A stretch of DNA of 64,000 nt from Rhizobium johnstonii 3841 (GCF_000009265.1 NC_008380.1:873501-937500), one strand, 5' to 3'; shown: positions 26,866-34,746, numbered from the stretch's first letter. Notes: generated by a model from the letters alone, not told the origin. Numbers and translations: made by a program.

Positions 26866-27321
26866 TTACAGTCGCGGGCCTATTGCCGAAATCTTCGTAT
26901 CCTTGCCGAGCCGTTTTTGCAGTGCCCATCGATCAAGCGGCCGTTTCCGTTTGCAGTCCACGTTCCTGCAAAAGGCCACTAGACCCTCCCACTCGGCCAG
27001 ATCGCCGAGGGCACGATCCCTCTTCTGCGCGTCCTCAGGCTTCACATAGCCATCTCGTCGTGCCCATTCTTCGGGACCGTGGTGATAGGTAAGCTTGCAC
27101 CGCTGGTAGTATCTGTTTTCGGTGCGCTGGCATCCGAGATTTTCCTTTGCGAGCGTTGGGAGGAGCGAAGGCATAGAAGCATTGCCATGCTTTGCAATGA
27201 GCGCGTCCCCGTCGAAGAATTTCAAAATCTCGCATTCCTCGCAGATCACGCCCACCCGCTTACCCGCATATGACTTTAGCCCCGTGCCGGCGTCGGACGA
27301 ATTCCAATCATCGACGGTCAT
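26866..27321 (-). CDS. Hypothetical protein with paired Cys motifs
   Basis: 151 residues. Two possible metal sites are visible: CEEC near residue 27 with Cys at about 64 and 74, and CRNVDC near residue 113. The middle has RYYQRCKLTYHHGPEEWARR, with a His-His pair. I recognise no named family, though zinc-ribbon-like function is possible. Its start overlaps the stop of the upstream 85-residue ORF by 14 bases, and it is the third of three overlapping minus-strand genes. Confidence 0.55.
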   Translation of the reverse strand: MTVDDWNSSDAGTGLKSYAGKRVGVICEECEILKFFDGDALIAKHGNASMPSLLPTLAKENLGCQRTENRYYQRCKLTYHHGPEEWARRDGYVKPEDAQKRDRALGDLAEWEGLVAFCRNVDCKRKRPLDRWALQKRLGKDTKISAIGPRL

Positions 27322-27565
27322 AGTCCGGCCGCCATCCGCGGGTCATGCCTCGGCTCATGGCACCTTCTGCCAATGCCAACTGCCGGCGAAGGTGCCGGAT
27401 ATCGTCGAGTAGCGTGCCGATCGCTGCGCGGACATTGTCGTCATGCCAAGCAAGAACTGCTTCAATTTCCCGCTCGGTCTCAACGTCATCCCGAATGGGG
27501 ACAACACCACGTTTTGCTTGGGTCTCAGGCATGTCAGCGGCCGTGTGATGTCGTGCCTTGGTCAA
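27308..27565 (-). CDS. Small hypothetical helical protein
   Basis: 85 residues, mostly charged and helical: VETEREIEAVLAWHDDNVRA then IRHLRRQLALAEGAMSRGM. No family recognised. It overlaps both neighbours (32 bases with the upstream gene, 14 with the downstream one), which argues for a real co-translated unit. Confidence 0.5.
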   Translation of the reverse strand: MTKARHHTAADMPETQAKRGVVPIRDDVETEREIEAVLAWHDDNVRAAIGTLLDDIRHLRRQLALAEGAMSRGMTRGWRPDYDRR

Positions 27566-27977
27566 CAGGCTCCTCGGGACGCTTCCCCTGAAAATGCCAG
27601 TCGAAAAAGCCTGACTTAATCAAGCGGTTGTAAACTTCGCTGAATATTTCGTCAGTGTCCTTCAGTTTGCTGGAGAACCATTCCGGCTTCGTCGCATAGT
27701 CGTTGTGGTCGCGATAAGCTCTGTAAACACCGCACGCTTCAAGCGTAGCCATGTCGATTGCTACATCAAAGAAGCCAGCCGGGAAGGCCGAAGGTATTTC
27801 AAAAGCGCTGGCACTGAAGAGCTTGACTTGATCCGGTCGCCTTCCGGCAATCGCGTCCAACAAGTTCTTGTGCGCGTCCTCCCGCTGCATTTGGCCCGGT
27901 GGCGTCCAATAGAGACCGGAAAGGTCCATCTCATCTTCATCATGCATGGCTTCGCTGTCGGCCGATTGCTCTAGCAT
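27534..27977 (-). CDS. Hypothetical acidic protein
   Basis: 147 residues, acidic at the N-terminus (MLEQSADSEAMHDEDEMDLS) with a more folded middle (FSASAFEIPSAFPAGFFDVAIDMATLEACGVYRAYRDHNDY). No family recognised. It heads a three-gene overlapping minus-strand group ending at 26866. The 136-base gap above it, shared with the divergent ligase gene, is AT-rich and probably holds both promoters. Confidence 0.5.
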   Translation of the reverse strand: MLEQSADSEAMHDEDEMDLSGLYWTPPGQMQREDAHKNLLDAIAGRRPDQVKLFSASAFEIPSAFPAGFFDVAIDMATLEACGVYRAYRDHNDYATKPEWFSSKLKDTDEIFSEVYNRLIKSGFFDWHFQGKRPEEPVDQGTTSHGR

Positions 27978-28113
27978 CGTCGTTTCTCCTTCGAGACAGA
28001 CTTTCAGATTGGCGGCCGCCTCGCCGATGTTCTTATTATGTTCTCATCTGGATGCGAGTCAATAATCAATCTAGGCGAATTGCTTTTTAAGGCGTTGTTG
28101 ATGAACTGCCAGC

Positions 28114-28905
28114 ATGACCAAGCCGCCTCGCAAGCCTTCTAAGCCGCTGCTCGGTGACGCCGACGCGCTGCTACACAGTCGCCCACATCGGCGCCGAGAT
28201 CCTAACCAGCCCAATCTCCCCTTAGATCCGATGCCTGATCGCATCGAGCCCTGCCTAGCGTTGCTCAAAGCCAGACCGCCGAAGGGCGACGATTGGGTGT
28301 ATGAAATCAAATGGGATGGCTATCGCCTGTCGGTGCATATCGATCCGACGGGCATTCGCATCCTGACGCGCGGCGGCCATGATTTGGTGCCGGCAGGCGG
28401 CCAAAGGGATATCCGGCTTTCCGAGGAGATCGAGACCGACGGTGATCAGCTGCTGGCGAGCGCCTGCGAACATGGGTTGGAAGGCATCATCGCCAAGCGC
28501 CGGGACTCGCCCTATCGGTCGGGACGTCTCGGCGACTGGGTGAAGATCAAACGCGTCCTGAGCGACAGCTTTGTCATCGTCGGTTGTAAGCGATCCACAG
28601 TCGCGCGCGCCGGCATCGGTCGGCTTCTGCTCGCCGCGCGCAAGGGTATGAAGCTGGTTTACGTCGGCGGGGTAGGGACCGGCTTCAATGAGCGGAATGC
28701 TTATGAGCTTCGTCAGAAGCTAGACCGCCTTATCACATCTACGCCGGCTGCGGTCGTCGATCGCAAGGGAGCAATTTTCGTGAAGCCGAAGCTCATTGCC
28801 GAGATCGAGTATAGGGGGTGGGCCGACGACGGCAAGCTGCGGCACGCATCTCACAAGGGGCTGCGGGAGGAGCAGGATAATGCCGGGGTTTCTGAGATAG
28901 AGTAG
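28114..28905 (+). pseudogene. ligD: LigD-type ATP-dependent DNA ligase with internal deletion
   Basis: 263 residues in one frame. The N-terminus DPMPDRIEPCLALLKARPP and EIKWDGYRL (motif I with the adenylated Lys) match LigD ligase domains. After ILTRGGHD the sequence jumps (near 28380-28410) straight to RLSEEIETDGDQLL. This removes about 90-100 residues that normally contain motif III (DGE) and the FDLLY block. Motif IV (EGIIAKRRDSPYR), motif V (WVKIK) and the OB domain ending HASHKGLREEQDNA are kept. Without motif III it should be inactive in nick sealing, although the frame remains open. Confidence 0.75.
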
Positions 28906-28917
28906 GCTCCCGCCGCT

Positions 28918-29055
28918 CTAGAATTCGAACGTGTCCGACTTGTAAGCCCGGCGAAACTCTGCGTCCCACGGATCGAAAAATTTCTCGCCCTTTGGAAGCG
29001 GCGGCTTCGCCGGCCGTTCGTCTTCGTCTCGGTTTTGGTTTTTCGAATCGTTCAT
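28918..29055 (-). CDS. Small hypothetical protein (45 aa)
   Basis: From the ATG at 29053-29055 the frame gives MNDSKNQNRDEDERPAKPPL then PKGEKFFDPWDAEFRRAYKS and DTFEF, with an AAGGTGG ribosome-binding site upstream. The acidic, Pro-rich start and aromatic end look like a genuine small rhizobial protein. No family named. Confidence 0.5.
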   Translation of the reverse strand: MNDSKNQNRDEDERPAKPPLPKGEKFFDPWDAEFRRAYKSDTFEF

Positions 29056-29329
29056 AGCCACCTTCTACCGAGGTGACGCGGATGCGTCGACCGTAAGCCG
29101 AACACGTTTTGTGGCTATGGATAAAATGTGTGATTGGCGGGATGCCGCCCACTCCGCGGGCGAAGTGGCATGCCGCATCCAACTGAGTGTTGAAACTCCG
29201 CAATTGCCAAAGCTTGGATGGGTGTACATCGGATAGTGGAAATGCCCAGCGGGGGGTCGCGACGCCCGCCATTCCCTCAAACTCGCGTCGCGCTACATCG
29301 ATTTTGTGGAGATAAGGTGGGAGGCCGAG

Positions 29330-29440
29330 ATGGATCAGCGCAGCAGCCTGCGGGCGGTTATGATCGCAATGTTCCTGGTGGCGCTGTTCATCGTCGGAAT
29401 TTACGCCGGTCAGCACATCGGACTTCTGCCGCGGATGTGA
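29330..29440 (+). CDS. Small single-pass membrane protein (36 aa)
   Basis: GGAGG lies five bases before the ATG at 29330. The product is MDQRSSLRAVMIAMFLVALF then IVGIYAGQHIGLLPRM: a basic N-terminus and one membrane segment at about residues 9-27. The strong ribosome-binding site and clean topology argue that it is expressed. Function unknown. Confidence 0.55.
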   Translation: MDQRSSLRAVMIAMFLVALFIVGIYAGQHIGLLPRM

Positions 29441-29493
29441 TGCGAGGCGGGTCGCAAGGCCCGCCTCCTTTGGCCGTTTAATCCTTACGCCAC

Positions 29494-29694
29494 CTAGGAA
29501 ACGCGAATTACCTCGTTGGATAAAAGGAGCAGAAAACTGCCATCGTCGAGGCGCTCTGCAACGTCCCCTTCTTCGGTGACGTAGTCGGTCCTTGTATTTA
29601 CGGACCGCCGAGAAGTCCGCATTTGTTCAATGACAGTATAATTTCGACCTTCAGCGTTTGAACAGCGGAAACGCTTCGTTTCAACGTAATTCAT
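29494..29694 (-). CDS. Small hypothetical protein
   Basis: 66 residues from the ATG at 29694 (MNYVETKRFRCSNAEGRNYT), with GAGG eight bases upstream; the frame is open to an ATG at 29739. It looks like a compact beta-rich domain (YTVIEQMRTSRRSVNTRTDYV, DDGSFLLLLSNEVIRVS) of the kind common as single genes in rhizobia. No function is known. Confidence 0.5.
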   Translation of the reverse strand: MNYVETKRFRCSNAEGRNYTVIEQMRTSRRSVNTRTDYVTEEGDVAERLDDGSFLLLLSNEVIRVS

Positions 29695-29844
29695 GTCCTT
29701 TGCCTCGGAGAATTGCACCTCATAAATATTTGGCGACAAAGGCGTAGAGTCAAGAAGAGTGGTGTCGTGTTTTTCTCCGGCACGAATTCGGCCATGAACA
29801 GCGCGGTCCTAGGATGACGGCTTGATCCCCGGAGAAACCGATGG

Positions 29845-29979
29845 TCATCTACTGGTAATGAGGGCGCCGACGGCAGCACCAAGCGACGCACCGAAGGTAA
29901 TGCCAATCACAGCGTCGTCAAAAATCATCAGGCCGAAGGCGGCGCCTATTCCAATTCCGATCGTTGCGCCCAGTGCCAT
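29845..29979 (-). CDS. Small glycine-rich membrane protein (44 aa)
   Basis: The frame from ATG 29977-29979 reads MALGATIGIGIGAAFGLMIF, then DDAVIGITFGASLGAAVGAL and ITSR. Two Gly-zipper-like membrane segments are separated by an Asp-Asp pair. Similar glycine-zipper mini-proteins are widespread. The ribosome-binding site is weak. Confidence 0.45.
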   Translation of the reverse strand: MALGATIGIGIGAAFGLMIFDDAVIGITFGASLGAAVGALITSR

Positions 29980-30095
29980 GTGATTTCATCTGCAAAAAGA
30001 CCAGTTACCGGTCAGATGGCAGCACATTGCCTTAGTGGCATGGCCAAATCAGGGTGCGCCCCCGCTGATCCGTAAGCGCTGTCGCTCTCTCGCAC

Positions 30096-30125
30096 ATTGA
30101 CGCGTTCTTCCGGTTTAGCGCAATC
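30096..30125 (-). pseudogene. IS66 tnpC relic, downstream piece
   Basis: The minus strand reads IALNRKNA, the conserved IS66 transposase block (R-P-I-A-L-N-R-K-N-A), then diverges. It is the continuation of the relic at 32710-32774, separated by the recombinase cassette. Confidence 0.5.
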
Positions 30126-30606
30126 CCCCGTTCATTCTGCCCATGTCGGCGACGAAGTCGAAGTCCATTATCGCTGGCATCCGTATTTCGGCCAAAAGGT
30201 GTCTGTTCGGCGCGTCGAAGAACGAGCGACAGGTCGGTTTTTGAAGGTTTTGGGACCGACAGGTGTCGTGATCGCGATTTCGGGGTGGATGATAGATCCT
30301 GTGGTGTGCAGCGGCATGACCATGGGAACGGCACGCGTCGATCTTGCGGCGCTGATCGAACTGAACAGACTGGTCTCAGGCGGTGCGAAGGCGGCACTCT
30401 TCCGAGGTGAACATAGAATCACTCAGGAGGAAGATGATGAGATCCCGCAACACGCTGGTGCCGGCGTCGGGCCGGCAGCTCGACCTGATATTCAAAACCC
30501 GCACGCTCGACGGACTGAGCGACAAGGATCGCAAGAAGGCGATATCAACACTGGCTTGCCTGCTGATGCAGGCGGCCGGTCTGGCCGTCGAGGAGCTCAA
30601 CGATGA
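30097..30606 (+). CDS. DUF5372-like protein of the recombinase cassette
   Basis: The recognisable part is HVGDEVEVHYRWHPYFGQKV through SGWMIDPVVCSGMTMGTARVDLAALIELNRLV, residues about 16-95. It resembles the small DUF5372 proteins encoded just before recombinases in alphaproteobacteria. The first ten codons come from the IS66 relic, so the native start seems to have been left behind or the start is borrowed. After about residue 112 the frame shadows the next small gene and lacks the typical stop. Function unknown; a recombination accessory role is inferred from linkage. Confidence 0.55.
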   Translation: MTRSSGLAQSPVHSAHVGDEVEVHYRWHPYFGQKVSVRRVEERATGRFLKVLGPTGVVIAISGWMIDPVVCSGMTMGTARVDLAALIELNRLVSGGAKAALFRGEHRITQEEDDEIPQHAGAGVGPAARPDIQNPHARRTERQGSQEGDINTGLPADAGGRSGRRGAQR

Positions 30607-30616
30607 TCAGCACTGA
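30437..30616 (+). CDS. Small recombinase-linked protein
   Basis: 59 residues from the second of two adjacent ATGs, placed six bases after a perfect AGGAGG (30425-30430): MRSRNTLVPASGRQLDLIFK, then a helical TRTLDGLSDKDRKKAISTLA and LLMQAAGLAVEEL. It overlaps the recombinase start by 14 bases, as expected for co-translated cassette genes. Similar small ORFs precede this type of serine recombinase. Role unknown; a DNA-binding or directionality factor is only a guess. Confidence 0.65.
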   Translation: MRSRNTLVPASGRQLDLIFKTRTLDGLSDKDRKKAISTLACLLMQAAGLAVEELNDDQH

Positions 30617-32672
30617 TCTGATTCCGACAGTGCTGCTTGAACGCAAGGCCGTCGTTTACGTTCGGCAGTCCACTCAGTCACAGGTGATGACCAATCTGGA
30701 AAGCCAGCGACGGCAGTATGACCTTGTTGACGTCGCACGACAGCGCGGCTTTCTCGACGTTGAGGTCATCGACGATGACCTCGGACGCTCCGCCAGCGGA
30801 ACGGTCGCGCGCCCCGGCTTCGATCGTCTCGTCGCCCTGCTGTGCGCCGGCAAAGTTGGTGCCGTTTTATGCTTCGACGCCTCACGGCTCGCACGTAACG
30901 GCCGCGACTGGCACCATCTGCTCGAACTATGTGGCCTCGTTGAAGCCCGCGTCATAGATCACGATGGTGTCTACAATCCATGTCGGCCCAATGATCGTCT
31001 GCTGCTGGGGATGAAGGGCAGTATCAGCGAGTTCGAACTTGGCGTGCTGAGAGCCCGCATGCTCGATGCCGCCAGATCGAAAGCGCGCCGTGGCGAATTG
31101 CGACTTTCCGTTCCGTTCGGCTACATTTGGCATCGGGAGGCGGGGCTTGGACTGGACCCCGATCTGCGTCTGCAAGACGTAATCCGATCTATATTCGCAC
31201 GCTTCCACGAGCTTGGAAGCGCGCGTCAGGTGCTGCTGTCGATGACGAAAGATCAAATCCACTTTCCGCGGCCTTCGGATGAAAGGCGCATGACCAACTT
31301 CGTCTGGACGCCGGTCCGTTATCGCAATGTAATCGGCATCCTCAAAAACCCCTTCTACGCCGGCGTCTACGTCTATGGGAAGAGCGAGAAGCGGACTGCC
31401 ATCGTTGATGGACGAGCGCGTCGCAGCTATGGGCATGGCAAGCCTGTCGGCACCTGGGAGGTGATGATCCGGGATCATCACGAAGGTTACATCAGTTGGG
31501 ACGAGTACGAGCGCAACCAACAGCAATTGGCGCTCAATAATTATGGCCGCTCGGGCGGGACTAAATCGGGCCGTGGCGGCAAAGCGTTATTATCGGGACT
31601 CCTGACCTGCGGACGGTGTGGGCGGCGGCTGAGTGTTGCTTATACGGGCAATCCACACAATCCTGTCTATCGCTGCGACAAGCAGAATCTAATGATGGGC
31701 TTGCCCCGGTGCATGACGTTCGGTGGCCCGAAGGTCGATGCGGCGGTTGCGCGCGAGTTGTTGCGCGCGGTAGAACCGTTAGCGATCGAAGCGACCTTTG
31801 AAGCAGAGCGGATGCACCGGGAGCGGCAAGAAGACCAGCGGCACATTCACGACCTGGAGCTACAACAGGCTCGCTACGAGGCCAGCCTGGCTGAGCGTCG
31901 CTATGCGGCATGCGATCCCGACAATCGTCTCATCGCCGCGCAGCTTGAGAAGAATTGGGAAACTGCATTACGCCGCGTGCGGGATCTGGAGGAGCGCAAG
32001 CCTGCCGACAGTCCTTCGACAATAGCGGTCGATCCAGGCACTTTCGCGAACTTGGCCGACAATCTCTTAGCTGCCTGGGAGTCGCCCGATGTGACCATGC
32101 GCGTGCGCCAGCAACTGCTGCGTACACTCATCGCCGACATTGTCGTTGATGTCGACGATGCGGTGCGTGACGTCGTGCTGACGATCCATTGGAAGGGCGG
32201 CCAGCATTCGGAACTCAAGGTCCGTAAGCCTCAGACCGGTGAACACGGTTGTGCCACCACTGAGGATGCCCTGGCGGTGATGCGCAGCATGGCTGGTCGC
32301 TGGTCCGATGAACATATCGCCGCGTCGCTGAATCGAATGGGCATGCCAACGGGGCAAGGAAAAACCTGGACCGCCCATCGGGTCGCTTCTGTAAGGCGGG
32401 TACGTGCGATCCACGCGTACAAATCAGCCGACAAAGACGGCGAATGGCTGACCATGACTGAGGCTGCGGCGGCATTAGGCGTAACTAACCATCGAATACG
32501 CCATCTGATAAAGATGAAGGTGTTGTCCGCCGAACAGGTGGTTCGCGGTGCGCCGTATCAAATCAGGGTCAGCGACCTGGCTTCTGCGACGGTCCAAGCC
32601 GCGATAGCCCTGAAGGGCCGCCCGTGTCGCATTGCTGACACGGAGACGCTTCCAATGTTTACAGATACTTAG
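30603..32672 (+). CDS. Large serine recombinase
   Basis: 689 residues. The resolvase-type catalytic domain starts KAVVYVRQSTQSQ (nucleophile Ser at about residue 20), with the Arg-containing ESQRRQYDLV, FDASRLARNGRDW and the helix region GSISEFELGVLRARM. The recombinase domain follows (VPFGYIW, RNVIGILKNPFYAGVYVYG), then a zinc ribbon (CGRCGRRLSVAYTG...YRC) and a coiled-coil. The C-terminus holds a MerR-like helix-turn-helix (MTEAAAALGVTNHRIRHLIK). It should cut and rejoin short att sites without host factors. It is the main gene of a cassette inserted into an IS66 relic. Confidence 0.9.
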   Translation: MISTDLIPTVLLERKAVVYVRQSTQSQVMTNLESQRRQYDLVDVARQRGFLDVEVIDDDLGRSASGTVARPGFDRLVALLCAGKVGAVLCFDASRLARNGRDWHHLLELCGLVEARVIDHDGVYNPCRPNDRLLLGMKGSISEFELGVLRARMLDAARSKARRGELRLSVPFGYIWHREAGLGLDPDLRLQDVIRSIFARFHELGSARQVLLSMTKDQIHFPRPSDERRMTNFVWTPVRYRNVIGILKNPFYAGVYVYGKSEKRTAIVDGRARRSYGHGKPVGTWEVMIRDHHEGYISWDEYERNQQQLALNNYGRSGGTKSGRGGKALLSGLLTCGRCGRRLSVAYTGNPHNPVYRCDKQNLMMGLPRCMTFGGPKVDAAVARELLRAVEPLAIEATFEAERMHRERQEDQRHIHDLELQQARYEASLAERRYAACDPDNRLIAAQLEKNWETALRRVRDLEERKPADSPSTIAVDPGTFANLADNLLAAWESPDVTMRVRQQLLRTLIADIVVDVDDAVRDVVLTIHWKGGQHSELKVRKPQTGEHGCATTEDALAVMRSMAGRWSDEHIAASLNRMGMPTGQGKTWTAHRVASVRRVRAIHAYKSADKDGEWLTMTEAAAALGVTNHRIRHLIKMKVLSAEQVVRGAPYQIRVSDLASATVQAAIALKGRPCRIADTETLPMFTDT

Positions 32673-32701
32673 AGAAGGAGCGCACAATGACTCAGGTCCG
32701 G

Positions 32702-33145
32702 CTATCTAACGGATGGTACTCTCGACGGCGTTCTTGCCGATCTCGATGCGACCATCGGCCAGCATGACGAAGCCAACACATGTCGAAATGGCATATGTTT
32801 ATTACACGTGGCGTCCTTCTTCTTTTTGAGATGCCGCTGCCGCTTAACAAATGCGCTACACGCAAACCAAGCTACGTAGGTCATTAGAATGGCTAGCTGC
32901 TGCAACAAGATGGCGACGACGGCTATAAACTGGTCTAAATCGTCATAAGAGTCGTCCACAGTGGTGATATCTGGCGTGAACGTCATTCTGTCGCACACGT
33001 ATGATGACAGAACGACCCAGATCACCGCCAAAAAATGCAATGTTTTCCGGCAATGTGGCCATCTCCGACCAGCGACCAAAGCCAAGATCGGACCTGCGAG
33101 GTTGCTCGTAAGTATGATGGCGAACGCGAGTTCAGGCTTGATCAT
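32702..33145 (-). CDS. Hypothetical membrane protein with a chimeric C-terminus
   Basis: 147 residues from the ATG at 33145 (MIKPELAFAIILTSNLAGPI). Three membrane segments are visible: residues about 5-25, 35-53 and 75-100. After a KKKKDATCNK stretch the frame enters the IS66 tnpC relic out of phase and reads junk to the stop at 32702. The native C-terminus was therefore probably replaced. Family not recognised. Confidence 0.45.
   Translation of the reverse strand: MIKPELAFAIILTSNLAGPILALVAGRRWPHCRKTLHFLAVIWVVLSSYVCDRMTFTPDITTVDDSYDDLDQFIAVVAILLQQLAILMTYVAWFACSAFVKRQRHLKKKKDATCNKHMPFRHVLASSCWPMVASRSARTPSRVPSVR
32710..32774 (-). pseudogene. IS66 tnpC relic, upstream piece
   Basis: The minus strand reads GFVMLADGRIEIGKNAVEST then IR. 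It matches the IS66 TnpC block FLxDGRIEIDxNxVERxIR, with Gly-Lys replacing Asp-x. No more of tnpC is readable on the upstream side. Confidence 0.55.
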
Positions 33146-33187
33146 TGAAAATTGATCCTCCGCTGAATAGCTCAAGCTGTTACGCTA

Positions 33188-33394
33188 TCAATCATCGCAT
33201 TCCATGTCAGCGATATCGTCAGCCAACACCGCAGCGTGCTCCGACAGAACCGCAGCCACATTGTCGAGAAGCATCGCCAATTCGGGATCGCTCACGAAAA
33301 GCTGCTCCTGCCTAACTTTCAACTTCCCGATATAGAATTGTGGATATGCAGTGAACCAGTCATCTGCTCGAGGCTTGCCATGCTGATGCTCCAT
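33188..33394 (-). CDS. Small hypothetical protein
   Basis: 68 residues, with an aromatic N-terminal part (DDWFTAYPQFYIGKLKVRQE) and an acidic helical end (AMLLDNVAAVLSEHAAVLAD). No family recognised. It follows the ribbon-helix-helix-like gene on the same strand after 33 bases, so the two are probably co-transcribed. Confidence 0.45.
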   Translation of the reverse strand: MEHQHGKPRADDWFTAYPQFYIGKLKVRQEQLFVSDPELAMLLDNVAAVLSEHAAVLADDIADMECDD

Positions 33395-33427
33395 TTAGTG
33401 TTCGCGAGTCCACAAGTACGGTGCGGC

Positions 33428-33718
33428 TCAGGCAATCCCATCAACATCGCCATCTTCGTCCAGTTCGTGCACTGGCAGATAGGTGTTCTTCTCCATCCAC
33501 TCTCGAACGATAAACCTGATCATGTCATTGCGCGTCTTGCCAAGCTCGCCCGCCAGGTCGCGCAAGGCGTCTTCGACATCATCCTCCATCGAGACGCCGC
33601 CGGCATTGCGTAGCCGTAGAGCGGCGCGACGAAGCATGATCTGAAGATCCGCTCGCGAGATAGCTGCGATCCGATCGGCGGCGTCTTCGAGGAGGGTGGC
33701 GGTGTCATCCTTTACCAA
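33428..33718 (-). CDS. Ribbon-helix-helix-like small protein
   Basis: 96 residues. The segment VEDALRDLAGELGKTRNDMI RFIVREWM (split here at 20) resembles a CopG/Arc-type ribbon-helix-helix, in which a short strand precedes two helices; the N-terminal half is a charged helix. The tail HELDEDGDVDG is acidic. A DNA-binding or antitoxin role is possible, but no toxin gene is evident beside it. Confidence 0.5.
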   Translation of the reverse strand: MVKDDTATLLEDAADRIAAISRADLQIMLRRAALRLRNAGGVSMEDDVEDALRDLAGELGKTRNDMIRFIVREWMEKNTYLPVHELDEDGDVDGIA

Positions 33719-33777
33719 GCTGCAATCCTTACTTTGATCAGCTTCATGTTGGGCCGGCCCATGGCATCAGCCTGGCG

Positions 33778-34055
33778 CTATTGAAGGGCGCCGCTTTCCG
33801 CGAACGCCCGAGCGACGGGTTCGAAATACTCATTTGGCGGAAACGAGTTCAGTTTGATCAAATGTTTCCGCAGAGCATCGAACTCAGAATATGCCACTTT
33901 GCGCTCCAAGGCTTCGTTGGCGAGGGCGTCCATGGCGTCACAGACGGACTCTACGGCTGCTTTATGAGCGTCAGCCTCAGATTTCGTGGAAAGGTGGGGG
34001 CTTGACCTAACATAAAGCCACGCATTTTCACGAGCATAAGCCGAGAGCGCTCGGA
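33778..34055 (-). pseudogene. Decayed helical ORF
   Basis: A coding-like minus-strand frame reads KSEADAHKAAVESVCDAMDA, LANEALERKVAYSEFDALRK and HLIKLNSFPPNEYFEPVARA to the TAG at 33778. It is open upstream to a TAG near 34056 without a plausible start codon. A translated product could only begin at the internal ATG 33933 (51 residues). The amino-acid pattern suggests a real helical protein that has lost its 5' end. Confidence 0.35.
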
Positions 34056-34094
34056 TCTATCTTGCGATCGCCATATCCTTCTTATTCGGATCAA

Positions 34095-34235
34095 TCACTC
34101 GTGTCCCTTTCCGCGGTAGGTTGTAGGAATTCCTGCAGCCTCATGGCACCGCGCAAGCGTCTCCAGCCATGCTGCTAACCCCGCCGGCACTTCAGTATTG
34201 CCAGCTTCCAGCGCTTCCACCCACGAGAGGTCCAT
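34095..34235 (-). CDS. Small hypothetical protein (46 aa)
   Basis: From the ATG at 34235 the frame reads MDLSWVEALEAGNTEVPAGL then AAWLETLARCHEAAGIPTTY and RGKGHE. It is open further up, but that part looks non-coding. No family and no strong ribosome-binding site. Confidence 0.3.
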   Translation of the reverse strand: MDLSWVEALEAGNTEVPAGLAAWLETLARCHEAAGIPTTYRGKGHE

Positions 34236-34502
34236 TGCAGCGCACTGGCAAGGTTTATTGGCGTCCAGCGGATGTGGAGAAGGCATTCGGTGAAACGAGC
34301 AGGGGTCATGGTAGGCTCCAATTCGTGGTACGCCACACAGTGGCACCACTCGCGTCCATGTCAATCACACCGCGGCGGCTTGGTCCAAAATGATCCGGTC
34401 GGCTTTTCCCGTAGAACTTCTTCAAGCCTAAACGGCATCCCCGTTGGACATGTCTCCAAGGCGCGCCATAGAAAATGCGCGTCACCATCGTAACCGGAGA
34501 AG

Positions 34503-34724
34503 ATGATGTCTGAACTTGATGATCTCTTGAGGCAAAAGGCGGAACTTGAAACCAGAATTCAGGAGGTCATGGCAGGCCAGATAGATCGGCTTAAACTAGA
34601 ATTTGCCGATCTCGCCTATAAGCTTCGTGAAATCGGAGGGCTGCCGAACGCAGTCGAGTCCGTGTTCACCGACAAGGCCGGAACGTTCAATTCCTACCGT
34701 GTGATGCGTGTGAAGAAGGCGTAG
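34503..34724 (+). CDS. Small coiled-coil protein
   Basis: 73 residues (72 if the second ATG is used), preceded by GGAGAAG. MSELDDLLRQKAELETRIQEV starts a heptad-like helix, and the C-terminus is VFTDKAGTFNSYRVMRVKKA. The layout recalls H-NS-like or nucleoid-type small proteins, but I cannot assign it. Confidence 0.5.
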   Translation: MMSELDDLLRQKAELETRIQEVMAGQIDRLKLEFADLAYKLREIGGLPNAVESVFTDKAGTFNSYRVMRVKKA

Positions 34725-34746
34725 GCAATCCCAACAGCCGACGTAT

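Larger units (their letters stand above)
30126..32709 (+). mobile_element. Serine-recombinase cassette inserted in an IS66 tnpC relic
   Basis: The minus strand reads ADGRIEIGKNAVESTIR ending at 32710 and resumes with IALNRKNA ending near 30125. In intact IS66 TnpC these two blocks are contiguous (…STIRPIALNRKNA…). The 2.58 kb between them holds the DUF5372-like gene, the small ORF and the recombinase. The limits are inferred from where IS66 similarity stops on both sides; they may be off by a few bases. Confidence 0.6.

Noticed and set aside
28793..29416. 207-codon minus-strand frame across the ligase end and small genes
   Set aside because: It overlaps three better-supported genes and has no recognisable composition or domain.
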